From NCBI GenBank assembly GCA_020849155.1, contig JADLGU010000091.1, positions 1 to 7,906 of the forward strand: a stretch of 7,906 bases of DNA, written 5' to 3'. Shown one piece after another: positions 1 to 4,993 of this stretch; the stretch's first letter is position 1, and every line of letters begins with the position of its first letter. The translations under genes and the position numbers were made by a program. Source of the stretch: Rhodocyclaceae bacterium (GTDB lineage: Bacteria > Pseudomonadota > Gammaproteobacteria > Burkholderiales > Rhodocyclaceae). The notes below the pieces were generated by a model. The model searched no databases, was not told the DNA's origin, and was given only the letters and a program-made list of their open reading frames with translations.

Positions 1-283
1 CGACCACGCCCATGATGTCTTCTTCGCGCATGACGAGCAGCTCCTCGCCCTCGACCTTGACGGTCTGGCCGGCGTACTTGCCGAACAGGACGCGGTCGCC
101 GGCCTTCAGGTCCATGGCGATGCGGTTGCCCTTGTCGTCGCGCTTGCCCGGGCCGACGGCGACGATTTCGCCCTGGTCGGGTTTCTCGGCGGCGGTGTCG
201 GGAATCACGATGCCGGAGGCCGTCTTGCGCTCCTCTTCGAGCCGCTTGACGATCACGCGGTCATGCAAAGGACGAATTTTCAT
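1..283 (-). CDS. groES: Co-chaperonin GroES (Hsp10), C-terminal end cut by window edge
   Basis: GroES forms the heptameric cytoplasmic lid of the GroEL folding chamber. The reverse strand reads MKIRPLHDRVIVKR from the ATG at 283-281, then the conserved mobile-loop region (EERKTASGIVIPDTA, about residues 17-31), then VAVGPGKRDDKGN and the C-terminal KYAGQTVKVEGEELLVMREEDIMGVV. Ninety-four codons are visible. The family is usually 95-97 residues, so only the last few residues lie beyond position 1. The start is supported by a strong purine-rich ribosome site (AGAGAGGAG) about 8 nt upstream. groEL presumably follows outside the window, which is the normal order but is not visible here. Expression should be heat-inducible from the sigma-32-like promoter and repressed by HrcA through the CIRCE element upstream. 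The identification is secure. Confidence 0.98.
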   Translation of the reverse strand, partial: MKIRPLHDRVIVKRLEEERKTASGIVIPDTAAEKPDQGEIVAVGPGKRDDKGNRIAMDLKAGDRVLFGKYAGQTVKVEGEELLVMREEDIMGVV

Positions 284-320
284 AGAGTTATCTCCTCTCT
301 ACCGAATGGTTGCAACGATA

Positions 321-336
321 GTGAGCAAACGCTCAC
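321..336 (-). promoter_or_regulatory. Small hairpin in the groES 5' leader
   Basis: A perfect inverted repeat, GTGAGC-AAAC-GCTCAC, has a 6-bp stem and a 4-nt loop. It lies between CIRCE and the groES ribosome site, inside the predicted groES leader of roughly 95-100 nt. It is not part of CIRCE. It could stabilise the mRNA or be incidental. The repeat is seen directly; any function is inference. Confidence 0.4.
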
Positions 337-361
337 ATTAGGAAAATCAGACGAAACGCCA

Positions 362-388
362 TTAGCACTCATTGCTAACGAGTGCTAA
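362..388 (-). promoter_or_regulatory. CIRCE operator (HrcA binding site)
   Basis: TTAGCACTC (362-370), a 9-nt spacer and GAGTGCTAA (380-388) exactly match the canonical CIRCE inverted repeat, TTAGCACTC-N9-GAGTGCTAA. HrcA binds this element and represses groESL and dnaK operons until heat stress. The element sits at the predicted groES transcription start, just downstream of the -10 box, so bound HrcA would block initiation and the repeat would also lie at the 5' end of the mRNA. It lies about 90 bp upstream of the divergent diguanylate cyclase gene, but on present evidence it belongs to groES. Confidence 0.97.
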
Positions 389-417
389 TAATAGGGCCGG
401 CGTTAATAAATTTCAAG
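388..417 (-). promoter_or_regulatory. Sigma-32 (heat-shock) type promoter of groES
   Basis: On the minus strand CTTGAAA (417-411) is followed by a 14-nt spacer and CCCTATTAT (396-388). The sigma-32 consensus is CTTGAAA, 11-15 nt, CCCCATNT, so the -35 is perfect and the -10 is close. The -10 abuts CIRCE, with the start expected around 379-383. This suggests dual heat-shock control: sigma-32 activation plus HrcA repression. That arrangement is known for groE operons of several betaproteobacteria. Here it is read from sequence only. Confidence 0.85.
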
Positions 418-440
418 ACCTTTTCCGACTCAAGTCGCTG

Positions 441-470
441 GGTATTCCGGCCGTATTACCAAAGGAATAC
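441..470 (+). promoter_or_regulatory. Overlapping inverted repeats directly before the diguanylate cyclase ribosome site
   Basis: Two alternative pairings share one arm. GTATTCC (442-448) is perfectly complementary to GGAATAC (464-470), with a 15-nt loop, and its 3' arm ends at the base before the GGAGG ribosome site (471-475). Alternatively, GGTATTCCGG (441-450) and CCGTATTACC (451-460) form an imperfect dyad matching at 8 of 10 positions. Either could be a protein operator or an mRNA structure affecting initiation. A further short palindrome, CGACT-CA-AGTCG, lies just upstream at 426-437. The repeats are visible; their function is not known. Confidence 0.4.
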
Positions 471-479
471 GGAGGCGTC

Positions 480-1790
480 ATGCTCGACAAGGAACAAGAA
501 CTGCTGGGCCTGTTTCAGACCCTGCTGGACAACCTGCCCAGCGGGGTCAGCCTGATGGACAAGGATCTGGGCTTCATGGCCTGGAATGCCGAGTTCAAGC
601 GCCTGCTGCAGTTTCCCGACGAACTCTTCGGCCCTGACACGCCCGACCTGCGCAAACTCGTCCTGTTCAACGCCCGCCGCGGCGAATACGGACCGGGCGA
701 TCCTGAAGATCAAGCCGCGTCCATCGTCGAGCGCGCGCGCAAGATGGAGCCCCATGTCTTCGAGCGCACCCGGCCCGACGGCACCGTGCTGGAAATCCGC
801 GGCCGCCCGCTGGCCGGCGGCGGCTTCGTCTCGATCTACACCGACATGACCGAGCGCAAGCGCGCCGAGCAGGAGGTGCAGCGCACCGCTTCCTTCCTCC
901 AGGCGGTGCTGGACAACCTGCCCTTTGGCGTGATGGTGGTGGACAAGGACATCCGCTGTCGCTACTGGAACCGGCAGAGCGAGGGGCTCTTCGGCCTGCC
1001 GCCCGGCTTCGTCGCCCGGGGCACGCCGATGGAAGACGTGCTGCGACAGGTCGCCCGCAACGGCATCTACGGGCCAGGCGAGATCGAGGACCACGTCGCG
1101 CGGCGCCTGGCCATCATCGGCGCCTTCCAGGAACACGCGCTGGAAATCGCCTGCGCCGACGGGCGCAGCCTGCGGGTCATGGGCGCGCCGGTGATGATCG
1201 ACGGCCATCCGCAAGGCATGGTCCTGATCCAGGAGGACATCACCGAACGGAAGAACCATCAGGCGACGCTGGAGCGCCTGGCCACCACCGACCATCTCAC
1301 CGCCCTGCTCAACCGGCGCGCCTTCCTCGAAGGCACCGAGCGCGAGATCCGCCGCGCCCACCGCTACGGCCAGCCGCTCTCGCTGCTGATGCTGGACATC
1401 GATCACTTCAAACGCATCAACGACGGCCACGGACACCCGGCCGGCGACGAGGTGCTGCGCCGCGTCGCCGCCGCCTGCCGCGGCCTGCTGCGCGACGAGG
1501 ACCTGACCGGCCGCCTGGGCGGCGAGGAGTTCGCCGTGACCCTGGTGCAGGCGCCCCTGTCGGCCGCGCTGCTCGTCGCCGAGCGCCTGCGCCAGGCGAT
1601 CGGCCGGCTGGAGATCGAGCATGCGGGCCGCCGCATCGCCGTCACCGCCAGCATCGGCGTGGCCGAGCACGGCGCCGGCGCCGAAGGGCTGGAGCAGCTG
1701 ATCTCCCGGGCCGACGAGCGGCTCTATCAGGCCAAGGAAGGCGGCCGCAACCGGATCTGTCCCGCCGCTGCCGCTACAATGGCGGCGTGA
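480..1790 (+). CDS. Diguanylate cyclase with two PAS domains and a GGDEF domain
   Basis: A predicted cytoplasmic enzyme of 436 residues that would condense two GTP into cyclic di-GMP. Two PAS domains (about 10-125 and 140-255) look like a tandem duplication. Each begins with LDNLPxGVxxxDKD, carries a YGPG motif (Tyr70, Tyr197) and ends in DMTERK or DITERK. The GGDEF domain (about 263-430) has TTDHLTALLNRR, the metal-binding LDIDHFKRIND stretch (Asp306) and the active-site loop GGEEF (347-351). RDED (338-341), five residues before it, is an intact inhibitory I-site, so feedback inhibition by c-di-GMP is expected. No membrane segment is seen, so the input must be a cytoplasmic or PAS-bound ligand; PAS type 7 is my guess from memory. 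The ATG at 480 has GGAGG 4 nt upstream. The reading frame stays open back to 372, but that extension runs through CIRCE and lacks domain sequence. The stop overlaps the dacB start. Confidence 0.93.
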   Translation: MLDKEQELLGLFQTLLDNLPSGVSLMDKDLGFMAWNAEFKRLLQFPDELFGPDTPDLRKLVLFNARRGEYGPGDPEDQAASIVERARKMEPHVFERTRPDGTVLEIRGRPLAGGGFVSIYTDMTERKRAEQEVQRTASFLQAVLDNLPFGVMVVDKDIRCRYWNRQSEGLFGLPPGFVARGTPMEDVLRQVARNGIYGPGEIEDHVARRLAIIGAFQEHALEIACADGRSLRVMGAPVMIDGHPQGMVLIQEDITERKNHQATLERLATTDHLTALLNRRAFLEGTEREIRRAHRYGQPLSLLMLDIDHFKRINDGHGHPAGDEVLRRVAAACRGLLRDEDLTGRLGGEEFAVTLVQAPLSAALLVAERLRQAIGRLEIEHAGRRIAVTASIGVAEHGAGAEGLEQLISRADERLYQAKEGGRNRICPAAAATMAA

Positions 1791-3256
1791 GCGCCCGGTC
1801 CCCAGACACCCCGCCAGCCAACCTTCGTCGCGCCCTGTGCCTCCTCGCCCTGCTGGCGCTGCTGCCGGCGGGTGCGGCGCGGGCCCAGTCCGAGGAGCGC
1901 CTGCCGGCCCCCGTGGCCCGCGTCCTGAAGGCGGCCGGCGTGCCGCCCTCCGCGGTGGCGCTGGTGGTGCAGGACGTCGACGCCCGCCTGCCGCGCGCCA
2001 GCTTCAACGCCGACAAGCCGATGAACCCGGCCTCGGTGATGAAACTCCTCACCACCTACGCCGCGCTCGATCTGCTTGGGCCGGCGTACACCTGGAAGAC
2101 CGAGGCCTACGCCGCCGGGCCGCTCAGGGACGGCGTGCTCGAGGGCGATCTGGTGCTGAAGGGCGGCGGCGATCCGAAGCTCGGCTTCGAGCAGTTCTGG
2201 CTGCTGCTGCGCCAGCTGCGCGCCAGGGGTCTGCGCGAGATCCGCGGCGACCTGGTGCTCGACCGCAGCCGTTTCGCCGCCGCCGAGCACGACCCCGCCC
2301 GCTTCGACAACGAGCCGCTGCGGCCCTACAACGTCGGCCCCGACGCGCTGCTGCTCAACTTCAAGTCGATCCGCCTCGGCTTCGTCCCGGACGCCGGCAA
2401 GAAAACCGTGGCGATCCATGCCGAGCCGGCGCCGGCGCCGCTCGATCTGGTCAACCTGGTGAAGCTCGGCGAGGGCGCCTGCGGCAGCGCCTGGTACGAG
2501 GCCATCCGCATGGACCTGGTCCACACCGGCGCGGCGGCACGGCTGATCCTCACCGGCACCTACCCGGCCGCCTGCGGCGAGAAGAGCCGCCACGTCGCCG
2601 CGCTCGATCATCCGCAGTACGTCGCCGGCGTCTTCCGCCAGCTGTGGGGCGAGCTGGGCGGCGGCTTCACCGGCGGCCTGCGCGAGGGCGCCTTGCCCGC
2701 CTCGGCACGCCTGCTGGCGCGCGCCGATTCGCCTTCGCTGGCCGAGTTGGTGCGCGAGATCAACAAGTACAGCAACAACGTGATGGCGCGGCAGCTCTAC
2801 CTGACGCTGGGCGCGGAGGCGACGGGGCAGCCGGCGCGCGCCGAGGACGCCGAGGCCGCCGTCCGCGGCTGGCTGGCGCGGAAGGCGCTGCTGATGCCCG
2901 AGCTGGTCATCGAGAACGGCGCCGGCCTGTCGCGCGCCGGGCGCATCAGCGCCGACAGCCTGGCGCGGCTGCTGGCCGCCGCCTGGGCCAGCCCGGTGAT
3001 GCCGGAGTTCATCGCCTCCCTGCCGCTGACGGGGGTCGACGGCACCATGAAAAAGCGGCTCGGCGGCAACGGCGTGGCCGGCCAGGCCCATGTCAAGACC
3101 GGCTACCTCGACGGCGTGCGGGCGCTGGCCGGCTACGTCCTCGACCGGCGCGGCAAGCGCGTCATCGTGGTGTTCCTCGCCAACCATCCCAACGCCGCCG
3201 CCACCAAGGCGGCGCAGGACGCCCTGCTGGTGTGCGCCTGGGAGCGGAGCTGCTGA
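1787..3256 (+). CDS. dacB: D-alanyl-D-alanine carboxypeptidase/endopeptidase, PBP4 type (peptidase S13)
   Basis: A periplasmic low-molecular-weight penicillin-binding protein of 489 residues. The family removes the terminal D-Ala of peptidoglycan stem peptides and cuts D-Ala-mDAP cross-links. The three signature motifs of the serine penicillin-recognising fold are present: SVMK with nucleophile Ser83 and Lys86, SNN at 329-331, and KTG at 437-439. The long gap between motifs 1 and 2 (about 245 residues) is typical of S13 enzymes, which carry extra domains there. The N-terminus is a classical signal peptide: basic LRR, a leucine/alanine core and a predicted cut after AGAARA (33/34). The start is GTG at 1787, which overlaps the upstream TGA by 4 nt and implies translational coupling to the diguanylate cyclase. 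No strong ribosome site precedes it, and no other in-frame start preserves the signal peptide. A small membrane protein gene follows with a 1-nt overlap. Confidence 0.95.
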   Translation: MSARSPDTPPANLRRALCLLALLALLPAGAARAQSEERLPAPVARVLKAAGVPPSAVALVVQDVDARLPRASFNADKPMNPASVMKLLTTYAALDLLGPAYTWKTEAYAAGPLRDGVLEGDLVLKGGGDPKLGFEQFWLLLRQLRARGLREIRGDLVLDRSRFAAAEHDPARFDNEPLRPYNVGPDALLLNFKSIRLGFVPDAGKKTVAIHAEPAPAPLDLVNLVKLGEGACGSAWYEAIRMDLVHTGAAARLILTGTYPAACGEKSRHVAALDHPQYVAGVFRQLWGELGGGFTGGLREGALPASARLLARADSPSLAELVREINKYSNNVMARQLYLTLGAEATGQPARAEDAEAAVRGWLARKALLMPELVIENGAGLSRAGRISADSLARLLAAAWASPVMPEFIASLPLTGVDGTMKKRLGGNGVAGQAHVKTGYLDGVRALAGYVLDRRGKRVIVVFLANHPNAAATKAAQDALLVCAWERSC

Positions 3257-3474
3257 TGCGGCGCCTGGCGCTGCTCGCCGCCGGCTTCGCCTACATGGTG
3301 CTGCTGATCGAGGCGCTGCGCGCGGCGGTGGCCTGGTGGCGCGGCGAGGCGGACCTCGGCCCGCTCGACTTCGCGCTGATCGGCCTGCTGCCGATCCTGG
3401 CCTGGATCTGGTGGCGCCACCTGTCGATGTTCCGCAAGGACTGCGGCAAAACCGCCTGCCGGCCGCCGTCTTAG
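3256..3474 (+). CDS. Small two-helix membrane protein, function unknown
   Basis: A 72-residue protein starting MRRLALLAAGFAYMVLL. The ATG shares one base with the dacB stop (TGATG) and has a good ribosome site, GGAG at 3246-3249, 6 nt upstream. This supports a real, coupled third gene of the operon. Two hydrophobic segments are visible: about residues 4-26 (ending AVAWW) and 36-54 (LDFALIGLLPILAWIWW). They are separated by a short charged loop, RGEADLG. The tail, about 18 residues, is basic with two cysteines (FRKDCGKTACRPPS). I do not recognise a family. Its position suggests an accessory to cell-envelope work, but that is only context. It lies in the same frame as a long spurious reading frame that crosses dacB, so automated callers could miss or mis-start it. 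Confidence 0.75.
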   Translation: MRRLALLAAGFAYMVLLIEALRAAVAWWRGEADLGPLDFALIGLLPILAWIWWRHLSMFRKDCGKTACRPPS

Positions 3475-3491
3475 GCAGACCGACTTTTCAT

Positions 3492-3519
3492 TTGGCATGG
3501 CCTGAAAGCCTGTGATATA
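3492..3519 (+). promoter_or_regulatory. Possible sigma-70 promoter for the transglutaminase/papain gene pair
   Basis: TTGGCA (3492-3497) and GATATA (3514-3519) are separated by 16 nt, with a TG two positions before the -10 (extended -10 style). It is the only AT-richer stretch between the dacB operon and the next gene. The -10 match is moderate, and it overlaps the loop of a hairpin, so this remains a suggestion. Confidence 0.35.
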
Positions 3520-3529
3520 CACGGGCTTT
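3505..3529. promoter_or_regulatory. Ten-base-pair hairpin between the dacB operon and the next gene
   Basis: AAAGCCTGTG (3505-3514) and CACGGGCTTT (3520-3529) pair over 10 bp, with one G-T wobble, around a 5-nt loop, ATATA. No T-run follows beyond the stem's own TTT, so it is not a textbook intrinsic terminator. It begins 30 nt after the stop of the small membrane protein and overlaps the candidate -10, so it could be a weak terminator or attenuator, or a dyad operator controlling the following gene pair. The structure is clear; the role is inference. Confidence 0.5.
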
Positions 3530-3551
3530 GGTCGCCGCGAGGAAGGTCGCC

Positions 3552-4970
3552 ATGTGCCTGCAGAAGTCCGCCGTCCGTCCCTACCAGAAGTGGCGCTGGG
3601 CCGGCGACGAGATCGCCACCAGCCCGGTGATCCCGGCGGCGCGCCGGGTGGCCGGCAGCCGCCGCCGCGGCTATCCGATCGACATCCGTGAATACCTTTC
3701 CATCGACGGCAACGCGGTGGTGCGCCGCTGGCTGGAGCAGGAGGTGCTCGGCAAGCTGAAGAAGGCCGACCAGCTGCGCTTCCTGTTCCGCACGCGCGGC
3801 GCCTTCGACTTCCGCGCCCAGGTGATCCGCCAGGCCATGGGCCGCCTGCACTACCGGCCCGGCCAGCGCGGCTTCGACCAATGGCTGTTCCCCGACGAGA
3901 CCCTGCATGTCGGCGGCGGCGACTGCGAGGACCTGGCCTTCGTCTGCGCCGCGCTGCTGGCCGCCAGCGGCATTTCGAGCGACTGCATCCGCGTCGCCCT
4001 CGGCAGCCTGGTGGACCATTCGCGCCCGGAGGCGCCGCGCGCCTGGGACCACGCCTGGGTGGCGTACCAGCAGGAAAGCGGGGCCTGGGAGATCCTCGAG
4101 CCGCTGGCCTGGGTGCGCGGCCGGGACGAGGCCGCCGGCGCTGACGGCGCCGCCGAGGCGCCCTGCGACATCGAGTACGTCCCGCACTTCGTCTTCAACA
4201 ACCGCCACCTGTGGCGCATCCGCGGCCAGACGCGGCGCGCCGGCCAGCCCTTCGCCGACTATCTGGCGGGCCGCCCGGACAACTTCTGGAGCGGCTTCGA
4301 CCCCGCCTTCGCCGCCAAGGTGCACGACGAGATCTTCGACCTGGCGCTGCGGCCCAAGGGCGTCTCCGACGGCGATCTGTACGCCATCAAGTCGGCCAGC
4401 CTGGCGGTGGATGTGAATGTGCTCGGCTACGACCCGCGCGACCATTTCGACTTCGCCTACATCGACGAGAGCTGGCGCCGCGTCGAGGAGCGGCTGAAAT
4501 CGCCGGACGTCTGGGACTTCGCGCTGGCCGGCCACGCCATCGCCGATTTCTATGCCCATACCCTCTACGGCCACTTCACCGCCAGCCAGGCCGTCGGCGG
4601 CGCCCTGCCGGTGTACGATCCGGCCCGGCCGCTGCCGCCGGCGCAGCTGCGCTACGATTTCCTCGCCGGGGCGCCGCTGCCGCACTGCCAGGACCCGGCC
4701 GCCACGGTCGACGCCCGCTGGGGCGGCAGGCTGATCAGCGGCCAGTGGTGGCGCTGGTACTCGACCTATCCGGACGAGCTGGAGGCGGAGGTGGGGCCGC
4801 GCTTCTGCCTGCCCGACCACGACATCCTGGCGGTGGACGGGCCGACCGACACCCGCGGCCATTTCCTCTACAAGAGCGCCGCCGAGTTCCGCCGCCAGTA
4901 CACGCTGCGGCGCAACGCCGCCGTGGCGCATGTCGCCCAGGCCTACGACGCCTGGCAGGCCGCACGATAA
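3552..4970 (+). CDS. Transglutaminase-like cysteine hydrolase fused to a HET-C/zinc phospholipase-like region
   Basis: A predicted cytoplasmic protein of 472 residues with no signal peptide or membrane helix. Residues about 75-190 look like a transglutaminase-like (papain-fold) domain: GGGDCEDLAF with candidate nucleophile Cys125, WDHAWV with His167, and WEILEP with Glu183 where most members have Asp. Such domains act as proteases, amidases or acyl-transferases. The C-terminal half contains DHFD (His298, Asp300) and GHAIADFYAHTLYGHF (His328, Asp332, His336). This pattern resembles the histidine/aspartate metal ligands of HET-C and zinc-dependent phospholipase C/P1-nuclease-like helical proteins; the assignment is from motif memory and is tentative. 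The ATG at 3552 is chosen because AGGAAGG (3540-3546) lies 5 nt upstream. A TTG at 3528 is in frame but inside a hairpin. The papain-hydrolase gene follows after 23 bp, probably in one transcript. I recognise no named gene; substrate unknown. Confidence 0.82.
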   Translation: MCLQKSAVRPYQKWRWAGDEIATSPVIPAARRVAGSRRRGYPIDIREYLSIDGNAVVRRWLEQEVLGKLKKADQLRFLFRTRGAFDFRAQVIRQAMGRLHYRPGQRGFDQWLFPDETLHVGGGDCEDLAFVCAALLAASGISSDCIRVALGSLVDHSRPEAPRAWDHAWVAYQQESGAWEILEPLAWVRGRDEAAGADGAAEAPCDIEYVPHFVFNNRHLWRIRGQTRRAGQPFADYLAGRPDNFWSGFDPAFAAKVHDEIFDLALRPKGVSDGDLYAIKSASLAVDVNVLGYDPRDHFDFAYIDESWRRVEERLKSPDVWDFALAGHAIADFYAHTLYGHFTASQAVGGALPVYDPARPLPPAQLRYDFLAGAPLPHCQDPAATVDARWGGRLISGQWWRWYSTYPDELEAEVGPRFCLPDHDILAVDGPTDTRGHFLYKSAAEFRRQYTLRRNAAVAHVAQAYDAWQAAR

Positions 4971-4993
4971 AATCCAGTTCGGGAGGGGACCTC

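Noticed and set aside
406..431. Flagellar sigma-28 promoter (TAAA...CCGA) for the diguanylate cyclase
   Set aside because: Spacing is about two bases short and only four of eight -10 positions match.
372..479. Upstream start for the diguanylate cyclase
   Set aside because: It would place coding sequence over CIRCE and the groES promoter. The ATG at 480 follows GGAGG and begins just before the first PAS domain.
1775..1789. TACAAT as a -10 box giving dacB its own, nearly leaderless transcript
   Set aside because: No acceptable -35 lies at the right distance and the gene overlap argues for read-through from the upstream gene.
1837..3255. Long plus-strand open frame across dacB, continuous with the small membrane protein
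   Set aside because: Its translation is Arg/Ala/Gly-rich low-complexity sequence typical of a GC-rich shadow frame, and dacB has all motifs in the other frame. Only the part from 3256 looks like a real gene.
3492..3509. Sigma-54 promoter suggested by TTGGCATG
   Set aside because: The required GG-to-GC spacing of 10 nt is not met; the nearest GC is 12 nt away.
4211..4993. N-terminal extension of the papain-hydrolase frame
   Set aside because: The extension is an Arg/Pro/Ala-rich shadow of the transglutaminase-like gene. The ATG at 4994 has a strong ribosome site and begins the conserved peptidase leader.
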